A DNA stretch of 64,000 bases from Euphorbia lathyris (taxonomy: Eukaryota > Streptophyta > Magnoliopsida > Malpighiales > Euphorbiaceae): NCBI RefSeq assembly GCF_963576675.1, contig NC_088915.1, positions 38,841,501-38,905,500 of the forward strand, in the 5' to 3' direction. A program made the translations under genes and the position numbers. Numbering within the stretch: position 1 is the stretch's first letter; each line of letters opens with the position of its first letter. The notes beneath the pieces were generated by a model. It made no database searches. It was not told the DNA's origin and worked only from the letters and a program-made list of their open reading frames with translations. This document shows, in pieces, positions 1 to 11,852 of the stretch.

Positions 1-1285
1 TATGATTGCTAGCTCACAGGTGGTCGCTCTTGCACTCAAGTGTTTGGGTGAAATATGAATTTGGCAAACGCTCTACAGTCTACTGCACAAAATGGTCACG
101 TTGGAATTGCATCATCCATCCAGTCGAAATTACGCATCACAATCAAACAAGATTATAGGTCTTCAAAGGGTTGTAACATAGGCTAAGGTTTGGGGGTAGG
201 AAAAAGGGAATTTAGGCAAAAAGTTAACGACTCAACTAGCTGGAATATTCTTGCAAAAATTGGCACTTTTCCCACTATATGCGAGATAGAAGCTCAAGGT
301 TGATTCATTTCAGTTTGGGAAGTAATTAAAGAATGCCTTTTATCATTTCCTCTGTAATATATTCGGTTCAAATTTTGAACCATATATATTTCTTTTCTTT
401 TCTTTGGAGATAGAGGGGACAAAGGGTCAATTTGAATTGGTTACTTCTTCTATTTAGAATTACAACCTTTCAATGGTAGCTAATGGGAATTTGAAGGATG
501 TGTGCCTAAGGATTTTCTAACCTAAATTGAGTCAATTAACTTGGGTGAGAAAGGGTATTTAGGAAGGCTAAGGGCTTGTAACAAGGTTGATCAAAGAAAA
601 GGGTAAATAAGGCTCAAAGGGGCTTATCTAGTGGAATTGGTAAGGGATTTTGGCTTATCAAAGAATAGGCTAAGTTCACAAAGGGCTAAACCTAGGTTGC
701 CTAATCATTTCAAGTTCGATTATAACACAATATTCAACCAGTATTGGATGCAATTCCTATGAGCATAATGACAATAACTGTAATCCCACACCTAAGAGAT
801 CAATTGTTCCTAAAAATGAGTCTAAAATATTGACGTTTAGGCTCTAGCTCACAATTTAGGGGTTATTTGCAACAATCCTAGCCTCACCTAACGAAACGTT
901 CCATGTCAATCTTAGTTAAATAACACTCTTTGGAGACTCAAATGTTGTTCACAAGTTTTTGCATGCATCGGTTTCAACTGAGCTTTCAGACTTTCAAAGC
1001 ACAATTTCAACTGTAATGTCAGGATTGCTAGATGCATCAAAAATCAACTGCCTAAGATTCTTTTTATTTCTAACTACTGAAAGCGAAATATTGAAAGCAA
1101 AAGCTAAACATGCCACAAAACACAAATACAAATAGTGGCATAAAACATGCAATTGGTACATGTACAAAATGTCCTATCCTATTGCCTCCTCCCCCACACT
1201 AAATCATGCATTTAAATCCACAAGATGCATATTTATGAAATTGAACAGTAAGTGAAAGGAAAGAGATAGGATAGGAAAAACTCCC
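1..1285 (-). other. Gene-free tail after integrase of element 1
   Basis: No coding frame of note on either strand. On the minus strand it directly follows the integrase C-terminus, so I read it as the long 3' noncoding part typical of Athila-like elements. A purine run (minus-strand GTGTGGGGGAGGAGG, near 1185-1199) resembles the internal polypurine tracts of this group, but no LTR start follows it. A small perfect dyad, GGTTCAAA-T-TTTGAACC, lies at 365-381. Nothing else stands out. Confidence 0.55.
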
Positions 1286-2500
1286 TCAGGGGGCCTCTAT
1301 GTAACGCAGTGTTTCCACTACGCCCAAGTTATCTTCATAAATTTTCAGACGCTGCCCGTTGACCTTGAAAGGGGCATTGTGGCCGTCTGTGATCTCGACT
1401 GCTCCGGAGGAGAATAACTGGGTGACCTCAAACGGTCCATACCACCTCGACTTCAGCTTACCAGGGAATAATCGCTGCCTGGAGTTGTACAGTAAAACCT
1501 TATCCCCTACCTCAAAGTGGCGTTTGATTATTCTCTTGTCATGCCATCTTTTCGTCCTCTCCTTGTAGATCCGTGAATTCTCATAAGCACTGAGCCTAAA
1601 TTCTTCCAGGGCATCAAGCTGCAATAACCGTTTCTCACCTACAACTCGTGTATCAAAGTTTAGAAAACGGGTAGCTCAGTAGGCTTTATGTTCGAGTTCT
1701 ACAGGGAGATGACATGCCTTACCGTAAACTAGCCTGAATGGGGACATGCCAATTGGTGTTTTGAACGCTGTCCTATATGCCCACAAGGCATCATCTAATT
1801 TGAGTGACCAATTATGCCTAGAGGAATTTACTGTTTTTTCAAGAATGGTTTTGATCTCTCTATTTGACACTTCAACTTGACCACTGGTCTGGGGATGATA
1901 CGGGGTAGCCACTTTATGAGTGACCCCGTATTTATGCAGGACCTGTTTAAAAGCTTGGTTACAAAAATGAGACCCGCCGTCGCTAATAATGGTGCGGGGG
2001 GTGCCAAACCGTGTGAAGATATTCTTTTGCAAGAATCGGATGACAGCCCGCACATCATTACTAGGCAGGGCTACAGCCTCCACCCATTTAGAAACGTAGT
2101 CCACGGCTACAAGGATGTACTCGTTATTGAACGACTTCGGGAAAGGTCCCATAAAGTCTATCCCCCAAACATTAAAGATTTCACAGACTAAAATTGGTTT
2201 CATAGGCATGGCATGTCTCTGTGAAACGTTACCAGTTCGTTGACACTTATCACAGTTTTTAACAAAATTAAAAGCGTCATGGAAGATTGTGGGCCAATAG
2301 AACCCACTCTGGAGTACCTTAGCTGTAGTTTTGTCCACGCCATGGTGGCCACCTACATATTTAGAATGACAGAATGCAAGGACGGAAGCTACCTCCTCCT
2401 CAGGAATGCACCGACGGATGATGTTGTCGCCACAAACCTTGAATAGGTAGGGATCATCCCAGAGGTACTGCTTTGCGTCGTGTAGGAACTTCCTCCTCTA
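1286..2500 (-). pseudogene. Integrase part of pol, element 1 (stops)
   Basis: This would insert the cDNA copy into host chromatin. The HHCC zinc-binding region, ending CDKCQRTGN, lies near 2220-2400. The DDE core follows: IDFMGP (first Asp), IISDGGSHF (second Asp) and [10 protein letters not shown] (Glu). All three catalytic residues are present. The C-terminal beta-domain (FEVGDKVLLYNS, then RLFPGKLKSRW) ends at 1286. The whole stretch is in the same frame as the upstream RT and is interrupted by a TAG at the 2500 boundary and a TGA near 1676 where the family has Trp. The latter is one G-to-A change. No chromodomain is visible, as expected for Athila-like elements. Confidence 0.85.
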
Positions 2501-3590
2501 CTGGTAAGAGAGGTCTGGAGGGATTAGCTTTCCTGCAAGGAAATTAGCAAAATTGGCAAACCAAGGGACATGTCTAATTGACAGTAAGTGCTCGTCGGGA
2601 AATGACTCCTGGATGTCTGCATCGGTGTCTGTATCCACCTCCTCTTGTTCCAATCTAGAAAGATGATCAGCAACCACATTTTCAACTCCTTTCTTATCTC
2701 GTATCTCCAGATCAAACTCCTGCAGTAATAGAATCCACCTAAGGAGTCTAGGTTTGGCATCCTGTTTTGAAAACAAATACCTCAATGCAGCATGGTCAGT
2801 GTAAACAATAACTTTTGAAAGCACCAAATATGAACGAAACTTGTCAAGTGCAAAAATCACAGCTAATAACTCTTTTTCTGTGGTGGTATAATTTAATTGA
2901 GCGTCATTCAGAGTTTTACTAGCATATGAAATCGGTCGGCAAATTTTATCCACTTTCTGACCTATGCATGCACCTACAGCTGTGTCACTGGCATCACACA
3001 TTAGCTCGAATGGTAAATCCCAGTTGGGACTAACCATTATGGGAGCTTTAATCAATTTTTCTTTTAAAGTGTTAAAAGATTCAAGACATTCAGGTGTGAA
3101 AACAAAATTGGCATCCTTCAGCAACAATTGGATCATAGGCCTGGCAATTTTAGAAAAATCCTTAATAAAGCGCCTATAAAAACCAGCGTGGCCTAAAAAA
3201 CTCCTAACTGCTTTGACATTGGAAGGGGGAGGTAGTTTTTCAATGACCTCAACTTTAGCAGGGTCTACCTCAATCCCTTTTCGTGATACCTTATGCCCTA
3301 AAACTATACACTCAGTGACCATAAACTGACACTTTTCCCAGTTTAGGACTAGGTCAGTTTCCTCACATCTTTGCAGCATTAATCCCAAGTTATGCAAACA
3401 GCTATCAAAAGTGGTACCAAAAACAGAAAATTCATCCATAAAGACCTCCATGAATTTTTCTATCATATCAGAAAATATAGCTGTCATACACCTCTGAAAC
3501 GTAGCAGGTGCATTGCATAACCCGAAGGGCATCCGTATATATGCAAATGTCCCAAAAGGGCAAGTGAAAGTGGCCTTATAGACCTGTCAG
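2501..3590 (-). pseudogene. Reverse transcriptase (C-terminal part) and RNase H, element 1
   Basis: It copies element RNA into DNA and degrades the RNA strand. Visible are the RT stretch [16 protein letters not shown], the catalytic loop, the thumb motif [21 protein letters not shown], and RNase H ([17 protein letters not shown], then [11 protein letters not shown], then [11 protein letters not shown]). The RT fingers and first catalytic Asp are missing, because the frame is joined by a deletion near 3590 directly to the middle of protease. The catalytic loop reads FMDE instead of FMDD (codons at 3431-3436), so even the remaining active site is altered. The downstream integrase is in frame after one stop. 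Confidence 0.85.
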
Positions 3591-5205
3591 CCAACTGAAT
3601 TGTGACTGACGTGGGCTTTGGGTCTCCCATTCCTAATTTCCTGTAAACAGACAACGGCATAAGATTTATGCTTGCACCAAGATCACATAAAGCACGTTTA
3701 AAATGAACCTTGCCTATTGTACATGGAATGCTAAAACTACCAGGATCTTTAGATTTTTTAGGTAACGGATTTGTTAGCATGGCAGAACATTCCTGGCTTA
3801 GCATTACAGTCTCATGATCTCCTAGTTTTCTCTTTTTAGAGATCAGCTCTTTTAAAAATTTTCCATACACAGGCATATTCTCAAGAAGTTCAAGAAACGG
3901 GAGGTTAATCTCGATTTTCTTAAACACATTTAACATTTTGGAATAATCCTTGTCTAACTTAGCTCTCCTAGAAGTAGGATAAGGCAAGGTAACCTGTGTT
4001 GGTGGTACATCAGTTTCAGTAATCGGAGTTGGATCAGAAACACTTACCTGTGGAGCAGATGGGGTAGAGATATTACCAGGAATGGGGTCTGCCTTGTCTT
4101 GCTGAGGCACAAAGGCTGGTGCGCTTACCTGTGTTCCGCTCCTAAGCGTGATTGCTCGTGCTTCCTCTTCTACCAATTTACTGACCTGTGTTTGAAGCCT
4201 TTGGCAGAAAGCTTCATTGTGTGCCGATCTTCCTTCTATGGCACTCAGGCTCTCTCTCAGGACATCTATACTTCTTTCCCATTCAGTCTCAGAACCTGAT
4301 CCTCGATGTCTGTCCTGCTGCCAATGCGTGCCATTTGACCCATATTGTTTTAGATAATGGATCTGTTCAAGTACAATCGGGCACTCCACGTTCTTGTGCC
4401 CTCCGCTGCACACCTCACAGCTTGCTACTGGTTCCGATGATTTCAGGTGAGTTTCCAGTAGATCTACTTTTTCTGTAAGCGCTACTATCTGATGATTTGA
4501 TTCCGAAAATATTCCAGGGAACTCTTTGGCTGTTGTGCCTCTTCTTGGAGCCGGCTTCTCAACTTGCCAACATGCGCTTCGTTCAGCTAATTCTTTCATC
4601 AGATTGTATGCTTGAACTGCAGTCTTGTTGAATAGATTTCCTCCCGCTGCTGCATCCAGAAAGGCACGGCTGACAGGAGATATTCCTGAGTAGAATATGT
4701 CAACAAGCTGGTACCGCTGGTAACCATGGTGGGGGCACCGTCTTAACAACTTCTGGAACCTCTCCCAGGCTAGATGCAAGTTCTCACTGTCGGACTACCT
4801 AAACGAGGTGATGTCGCTTCTGAATTGTGCAGTCTTTGACGGAGGGAAGTACTTTGCTAGAAACGCTGATACTGTAGTGTCCCAGTCAGTGAGAGACCCT
4901 GGCTTAATGGATTGTAGCCATTCTGCAGCTTCTTCTTTCAAAGAAAATCTAAACAGCTTCTGGAAGATCTGTTCAGATGCGACGTCTTCACACTTGAAAG
5001 TGCTGCAGTATTCCATGAATTTGTCGAGATGTGAGTTAGGATCTTCGTAGTAATCCCTACCGAACTGTCCCGAGTTCTGGATCATCTGAATCATTGTTGG
5101 TCTGATTTCAAATGACATTGCTGTTATTGTCGGATCGAGAATGCCAGAGGTGCTTATAGGCCGCTTTGCCCTCAACAGCTCCATGACCGACGGATCTTCG
5201 GCCAT
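3591..5205 (-). pseudogene. Gag and truncated aspartic protease, element 1
   Basis: Gag forms the cytoplasmic particle that packages element RNA. The start is the ATG at 5205 (MAEDPSVMELL). The gag core contains WLQSIKPGSLTDWD and FPPSKTAQFRSDITSFR, which match the retrotransposon gag domain. A TAG follows at about 4794 where related gags have Gln, one C-to-T change, and the same frame continues (LAWERFQKLLRRCPHHG, then FLDAAAGGNLFNKTA). A CCHC-like segment (CEVCSGGHKNVEC) follows. The protease begins with [20 protein letters not shown], and the DLGAS triad is intact. Protease breaks off after its first third at a deletion near 3590. Confidence 0.85.
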
Positions 5206-5352
5206 TGTGTCACCCTTTTACGTCCTGCAAGAACAATATCAGCTTAAGAATCAAAATGCAATGATTAGTAATTCCCAGAACCTCGGTTCTTGGAATTCCA
5301 AACAATTATATAAACCTATCACCAAAAGTAAACTAGTTATAAACAAAAATAG

Positions 5353-5370
5353 TCCCCGACAACGGCGCCA
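5353..5370 (-). other. Primer binding site, element 1 (tRNA-Asp type)
   Basis: The minus strand reads TGGCGCCGTTGTCGGGGA, which complements the 3' end of plant tRNA-Asp with one mismatch. It lies six bases inside the LTR edge at 5377. The equivalent site in element 4 lacks the mismatch. Confidence 0.85.
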
Positions 5371-6429
5371 AAAACTTGATGCTCGTAAAATATATAGCGG
5401 TTAACAGGACAAGTGTATCCTATCGCAGTAAGTAATACAGTGCTAAGCACAGGATCGAACCACAAGGACTATTTATCCCAACTAGTCGGCCCAAGGTAGG
5501 AACACAATTGTTCGGAAGGGTAAATATGTGGTAGAGTGATTAAAGAGGCTAATTTCTAAAATAAAAGATAAAAACGTTTGACAGGGAAGAATTCGAATTA
5601 ATTGATGACATAATCTAAGATGGGGATTCCCTTAATTGGATCCCATGTATGATTTACTGGGATTTAGTTTCATATCATAATGATAATTGACGGTAACCAC
5701 CTAATTAACCACGTGGAGATTGTCAGTCTCCTGTAGTCTATTCGCATGCATTTGGTTGACGGCTTGATTAGGCATATAACCTAGGACATGCAAAGCATTA
5801 GGGTCTGTGGTGATTAAGGCTAAAGCCGTAGCCCAGCCACTAGCCCGCACTCCTAGTGGTCTCTAGCGAGGTCAGATTATGCTAATTCGGATTAGGTAAT
5901 TCCTTGGTCAGGTATCTACCTATCTGCAATCCTAAATTTGTCAGACTCAAGGCATTAGGTTCTGCTATATCAGGCTAGTTTATCATCATCGAATCTCATT
6001 CTAGCAATCATCCTATCTCTGACAAATCTAGACATTAAGCTCACATAATCTAATCAATTGGAAACAATCCAGTAAACTAAATCCCTAATCATACATGGTT
6101 ACGCAATCAATTCATCCCCATCCCAGATTGGATGGGGATTAGTTCATAGTTAAATTAAACAAGCAACTATAACACGCATTATAAGCCTGAATCATCATTA
6201 ATTCAAATAAGCAAAAAGCAAGAGACAGAGTGAGAAATTAGGAATATAAAACCCGATTTCGTCTGATTCTGATTACAAATCGGGAGAGCCACTATCCTAT
6301 ATCAATCTTCCCCCAAGCTAAGAGCTATTACAATGGAAGTAAAACAATAAAATTGAATACAAGGAAAGAGAGAGAGAAGAACAAAAAAAAAAGAAAAAGG
6401 AAGAACCCTAACAAAGATGACATCCTTTT

Positions 6430-6439
6430 CTATTTATAG
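6430..6439 (-). promoter_or_regulatory. TATA box of family A LTR
   Basis: Minus-strand CTATAAATAG, about 100 bp downstream of the palindrome arrays. The solo copy has the same box at 45914-45923. Confidence 0.7.
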
Positions 6440-6532
6440 TGCAGGCTTAGTTAGGGGTAGTTTGGGCAATTTGCAGGTTGAAATTCGCGCCTAAGGAGTG
6501 AGGAAATGCTGGGAAATTGCTTCCAGCTTTTC

Positions 6533-6721
6533 GTCTCGTCGAGACAAGAAGTATCTCGACGAGACAAGAGGGTGTCTCGACGAGACACTAGGCGTCTCGT
6601 CGAGACACCACGCGATAGTTCCTTTTTGGGAACCATCGGCCCGCCTCGTCTCGTCGAGACGGGCAGTGTCTCGATGAGACGAGGGCCTGTCTCGACGAGA
6701 CATGCACTGTCTCGGCGAGAC
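6533..6721. promoter_or_regulatory. Two quartets of a 13-bp palindrome in U3 of element 1
   Basis: Eight copies of GTCTCGTCGAGAC or one-base variants start at 6533, 6553, 6574, 6594 and at 6648, 6668, 6689, 6709. Each quartet steps 20, 21, 20 bp, with spacers of 7, 8, 7 bases whose sequences differ. Each copy is an inverted repeat (GTCTCG, one base, CGAGAC). Position in U3 upstream of the TATA box suggests protein binding sites on one face of the helix. That function is inferred. Confidence 0.75.
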
Positions 6722-7009
6722 AGGCACTAAATTGGGGCTGAGTCCGGGTTTTTTCCTTTGTTTTGGTCCCTGGACTTCCGAAATATGCTCCGACGGTCCC
6801 TGAATTGTCCGTAGGTGCTCCACAAGGCACGTGTCTGGTTCGAAAATGCTCAAACAGTCCCAAAACACCTGAAAATACAGAAAATGCCATAAATAATGGA
6901 AATTACTGATTTTGACTGAAAGATAGCAAAATGATACTGAAATTGAATGGAAATAAAGCAAAAACGAACTAAAACAATCCTAAAAACCCTATATAAATGG
7001 GAGCTATCA

Positions 7010-9227
7010 ACCAGCGTTGGAGTGGTTGCACTCGTTGGAGGCGGGATCAATCACATCATGGGAGGAGCTTGAGAAGGAGTTCCTTTCTTACTACTTCCCG
7101 CCTTCCAAAACGGTTAAGTTGAGGAACGATATCACGTCCTTTAGGCAACTTGAATGCGAGGCCCTCCATTCAGCTTGGGCTAGGTTCCGGAAGTTGCTCC
7201 GAAATTTCCCCCACTTTGACATCCCTAAGCATGATTTGGTAAGTACCTTCTACCATGGTTTAACTCCCACTAATTGTGCAACCGTTGATTCCGCCGCAGG
7301 TGGGGATCTGTTTCGAAAATCGGCAAGTGAGGCTTACGAGCTCATCCACGAATTAGCTAGGAAAAGTGTCCAATGGCAAGAAGATCGGCTTGTCGGACCC
7401 TCGTGACATCAAACTTTTGCCATAGAAGACGAGGCTCCTAAGATCTCTATGATCGAGATGAATAAAAAGCTAGACGCCTTAATGTTGCAATTGAGCCTCC
7501 AGAATACAGCACAGGTCCTGATGTGCTCACATTACGGTGGTGACCACCATGGTAAGGATTGTCAAGCCGGAAGCCCTTTTGTCGGCGATGCCGAGAGCGT
7601 AAGTTATGTAGGGGGACAACCGAGGTATAATTCTAATAACAACTCCTTTCATAACTCGAATGCTTATCACCACCGTAATAATAATAATAATAACGGATGG
7701 AGGCCTCAACACCAACACCCGAATTTGTCTTACGGCAACAGTCAAAAGGTGTTGAAGCCCCCATCCGGATTCCACAATGAGTTCAGGGAGCAAGGTTTGG
7801 GCCAATCCCCCAATGCCCAAGGAGGACAAAGTTCTCAACCTCCTAGCAATGCGCAAGACTCTACGGTAATTAATCTCCTCAAGGAGATATCTTCCCATCT
7901 TGCTGACAATGAGGCTTTTTGTAGGGATTTGGGACATCAAGTGGCCCAATTAAGTCGCCAACAACAAGAGAGACAACATGAGTTTCTCCCGACTAACACC
8001 GAACAAAACCCGAGACCCAAGAACCGGGAGACCGCACAAGCAATAACTCTCCGTAGTGGTAAGGGTTTGGAACCACCGGTTCCAAAGGCGACTCTGACCG
8101 CTCCAAAGGTAAGTGACAAACCGGAAGTGGTAAGCAACCCCGGTTCGGATCCAAAACCCATAGCTTCCTCGGATAAGAATAAGAATGTGTGTGATCCAAT
8201 TGGGGCTTACGTACCAAAGCTTCCTTTTCCGCAACGACTTAAAAAGGAAAAATTGGACCATCAATATGGTAAGTTTTTGGAAATCTTTAAGAAACTTCAC
8301 ATTAACATCCCATTTGCGGAGGCATTGGAACAAATGCCCACCTATGCGAAGTTTCTTAAGGAAATCCTCGCCAAAAAGAGGAAGTTAGAACATAATGAAA
8401 CGGTAGCGCTTACGGAGGAATCCTCCGCGATTATAACGAATAAACTCCCACCTAAACTCAAGGACTTAGGAAGTTTTTCTATCCCATGCACGATTGGTAA
8501 TGTTGAGTTTAGTAGAGCTTTATGTGATTTAGGTGCTAGTATCAATCTAATGCCTTTGTATGTTTTTAGGAAGCTCAGCTTGGGAGAGCCAAAGCCTACC
8601 AATATAACGCTTCAATTGGCCGATCGATCCATTGCCCGGCCAAAACGAGTTGTGGAGGATGTCTTAGTGAAAGTGGACAAGTTCATTTTCCCCACCGATT
8701 TTGTGGTGCTCGACATGGCGGAAGACGATTCGGTACCGATCCTCCTAGGACGACCATTTCTTGCAACGGGTAGGACTCTCATTGATGTCCACGAAGGTAA
8801 GCTCATCCTATGGTTGCAAGACGAAGAGGTAGAGTTTAACGTGTACAACTCCATGAAATTCCCGTCTCATACCATGGAGGATTGTAACTTTTTGAATTCC
8901 GTAGACTCTATTGATCTTTTTGTTGAGGATTTTTGTGATAGGTCCTCTGCGGGAACCTCTTCGGATATAAATGGTAATGAGCATTTGGATGAGGAGCCAT
9001 TGAACAAGCCGTTTGAATACTCCTCCGAGATAGAACAATGTCTGTTGGCAAGGAGCCGGTTCGAGGGTTTGGACCGGGATAGCAAAACAAAACCAAAGTT
9101 ATCTCTCGAAGAGCCTCCGACTTTGGAACTTAAACCCTTGCCTCCTAATTTGAAATATGTGTTTTTGCAACCTCCTAATTTCTTACCCGTTGTTATATCT
9201 TCACTTTTGACAGAGGAAATGGAGTAA
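7010..9227 (+). pseudogene. Gag (N-terminus missing) and aspartic protease, element 2
   Basis: The frame starts in the gag core (LEWLHSLEAGSITSW, then YFPPSKTVKLRNDITSFRQ, then VDSAAGGDLFRKSASEAYEL). It is stopped at 7404 by TGA where element 4 has CGA, and resumes as an open frame from 7449. The CCHC-like knuckle reads CSHYGGDHHGKDC, where Tyr replaces the second Cys kept in element 4. An Asn-rich linker and a Lys/Pro-rich stretch lead to the protease ([20 protein letters not shown], active-site DLGAS), continued by ILLGRPFLATGRTLIDV. The frame ends with TAA at 9225 where CAA is expected. The missing gag start is explained by insertion of element 1. Confidence 0.87.
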
Positions 9228-9230
9228 GCA

Positions 9231-10672
9231 TTGATTGCGGTGTTACAAAAACACAAGGGCGCATTTGGATGGACCATTCACGACATTAAAGGGATTAGCC
9301 CCACCATTTGCACACACCGCATCTTTATGGAGGACAAAGTCAAACCCTCCGTGCAACCGCAACGACGACTTAACCCCAACATGAAAGAGGTAGTGAAGGC
9401 CGAGGTAATCAAACTCCTCGACGCAGGTATAATCTTTCCTATCTCCGATAGTCCATGGGTTAGTCCGGTCCAATGCGTTCCCAAAAAGGGGGGCACTACG
9501 GTATGCATTGATTATAGGAAACTTAATGAAGCCACCCGAAAAGATCATTTTCCCTTGCTGTTCATTGACCAAATGTTGGAAAGAATTGCGGGACATAAAT
9601 TCTTTTGTACCCTCGATGGCTTATCCGGCTATATGCAAATCCCCGTTGATGCTTCGGATCAAGAAAAGACGACATTTACTTGTCCATATGGGACATTTGC
9701 ATGTAGGCGGATGTCGTTTGGGCTTTGTAACGCCCCGCCACCTTTCAACGGTGCATGACGGCTATATTCTCCGAGATGATTGAGGATTTCATGGAAGTCT
9801 TCATTGACGATTTTTCTATTTTTGGGTCGTCCTTTGAAATTTGTTTAAGCAATCTTGATAAAGTCCTTCAACGTTGCGAGGACACTAACCTAGCTCTTAG
9901 TTGGGAAAAGTGTCAGTTTATGGTTCAAGATTGTATCGTTTTGGGACACAAGGTGTCCGGGGAGGGAATCGCGGTCGATCCGGCCAAGATCGAGGTAATT
10001 GAGAAATTGCCTCCTCCAATCAATGTTAAAGGGATCCGGAGTTTCTTAGGTCATGCGGGGTTCTATCGGCGATTCATTAAAGATTTCTCCAAAATAGCAA
10101 CCCCCTTGACCCAACTCCTCTTAAAAGATGTAGAATTTAGTTTTTCCTCCGAATGTTTGCTTGCATTTAACACGCTAAAGGAAAAACTAATTAATGCACC
10201 CATCATGGTGAAACCCGATTGGAGTCTCCCCTTTGAACTTATGTGTGATGCGAGTGATTTGGCTGTAGGTGCTTGTTTGGGCCAACGGGTGGATAAAATT
10301 TTCCGCCCCATTTTTTATGCGAGCAAAACGCTCAATGAAGCCCAACAAAACTATTCCATTACGGAAAAAGAGATGCCTGCTGTAGTTTTTGCTTTCGATA
10401 AATTTAGATCTTATCTCATGTTATCCAAAATTATCGTGTACACTGACCACGCAGCTCTCAAGTACCTAATGACTAAGCAGGATGCCAAAGCACGGTTGAT
10501 ACGGCGGATTCTACTCCTATAAGAATTTGACATCGAAATCAGGGATAAAAAAGGAGTGGAGAATGTCGTGGCCGACCATCTTTCCCGGTTACAAAGCGAG
10601 CAAGCCACATCTCCGGAAGTTGTGGAGATCAATGAGACCTTTCCTGACGAAACCCTCTATGCGATAACACTT
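9231..10672 (+). pseudogene. Reverse transcriptase and RNase H, element 2 (one frameshift)
   Basis: RT motifs appear in order: CVPKKGGTTVCIDYRKLNEA, FCTLDGLSGYMQIPV (first catalytic Asp), FGLCNAP, then VFIDDFSIFG with an intact IDD triad. A one-base error near 9745 moves the frame between FGLCNAP and the following segment. RNase H follows ([50 protein letters not shown]). A TAA near 10520 replaces an expected Gln codon, and the frame degrades at about 10672. Length and motif order match Athila RT-RNase H. Confidence 0.87.
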
Positions 10673-11852
10673 TAACCTTGGTATGTCGATATGGCGAACT
10701 ACAAGGCTGGTAATATTCTTCCCCCGCACCTTACTTACGAGGAACGTAAGAAGTTCTTTCACGACGCTAAGAACTATTTTTGAGAAGAACCCTACTTGTT
10801 TAAATCTTGTGCTGATAATATCATTCGTAGGTGCATACCGGAAGAAGAGGTAAATCATGTGTTGCACATGTGCCACACCCAGGAGTCGGGGGGCCAATTC
10901 GGCCCAAGTCAGACTATGGCAAAGGTTTTACAATGTGGCTTTTATTGGCCTACCTTGTCCAAGGATGCCCAAGACTTCGTCAAATCATGTGACGTTTGTC
11001 AACGGAGCGGGAACATCTCCCGTAAACATGAAATGCTCCAACAAGGGATCCTAGTTTGCGAACTTTTTGATGTTTGGGGGGATAGACTTCATGGGACCTT
11101 TCCCTAAGTCGCATAACAACGCCTACATTCTCGTGGCGGTTGACTATGTCTCCAAATGGGTGGAGGCCGTTGCCTTACCCTCAAACGACTCTAAGGTGGT
11201 AGGGAAATTTATAAAGAAAAACATCTTTACTCGGTTTGGAACCCCTCGAGCTATTATTAGTGACGGGGGTTCCCAATTGCAATCGCCAATTCGACCAACT
11301 CTTACATAAATACGGGGTTGCACACCGAGTCTCCATGCCCTACCATCCGCAAACTAGTGGGCAAGTTGAGGTTTCTAACCGCGAACTAAAACGTATCTTG
11401 GAAAAAACGGTTAGTTCCTCTAGGAAAGACTGGAGCCTAAAGCTCGATGACGCTCTTTGGGCCTACCGCATGGCGTTTAAAACACCTATCGGGATGTTTC
11501 GTTATCGTTTAGTTTTTGGGAAATCGTGTCATTTACCGGTGGAATTGGAACATAAGGCCTATTGAGCTCTGAAATTTTTAAATTTTGATGTGCAGGTCAC
11601 AGGGGAACACCGTTTCCTCCAACTCAATACCCTTGATGAACTTCGTCTCGGTTCGTACAAAAATGCCAAGATTTACAAGGAACGTACGAAGAAATGGCAC
11701 GACAAGCACGTGCAAATCAGGGAGTTCAACAAGGGGGACCAAGTTCTCCTATATAATTCTCACCTCCGTCTGTTCCCAGGAAAATTAAAAATTCGGTGGT
11801 CGGGACCGTACACCGTTATTAACGCCCACTCATCCGGAGCGGTCGACATCTA
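10673..11852 (+). pseudogene. Integrase, element 2 (frameshifts)
   Basis: The HHCC zinc region is visible (VLHMCHTQESGG, then FVKSCDVCQRSGN). In the core, IDFMGPFP and AIISDGGSQ supply the two Asp residues and [17 protein letters not shown] supplies Glu. Indels near 11080 (an extended G run) and 11280 break the frame, and a TGA near 11563 separates the core from the C-terminal domain (QVLLYNSHLRLFPGK). The frame ends at 11851-11853. All catalytic residues survive although the reading frame does not. Confidence 0.85.

Larger units (their letters stand above)
1..7009 (-). mobile_element. Athila-like Ty3 LTR retrotransposon, family A (element 1), cut by left window edge
   Basis: Read on the minus strand, the order is 5' LTR (7009-5377), tRNA-Asp-type primer site, gag, protease, RT, RNase H, integrase and a long noncoding tail. 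Order and primer type fit the Athila/Tat branch of Ty3 elements. No 3' LTR is visible before position 1, so the element continues outside the window. The right edge lies inside the gag of element 2, which resumes at once at 7010, so element 1 is the younger, nested insertion. Its expected 5-bp target duplication would be accag (7010-7014), but the partner copy is off-window. The internal region is a pseudogene with several stops and a protease-to-RT deletion. Confidence 0.9.
5377..7009 (-). repeat. 5' LTR of element 1 (family A, 1,633 bp)
   Basis: The minus strand begins TGATAGCTCCCATTTATATA and ends GAGCATCA, giving TG/CA ends. The same ends bound a solo copy at 45413-47008, which fixes both borders independently. 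U3 holds two quartets of a 13-bp palindrome (6533-6721) upstream of a TATA box (6430-6439). It contains no real gene. The several short frames crossing 6451-7050 follow the repeats and are accidental. Confidence 0.9.

Noticed and set aside
6451..7050. Several frames of 60-156 codons in both strands of the element 1 LTR
   Set aside because: They follow the palindrome repeats, have no homology to known families and lie wholly in U3/R of an LTR with mapped borders.
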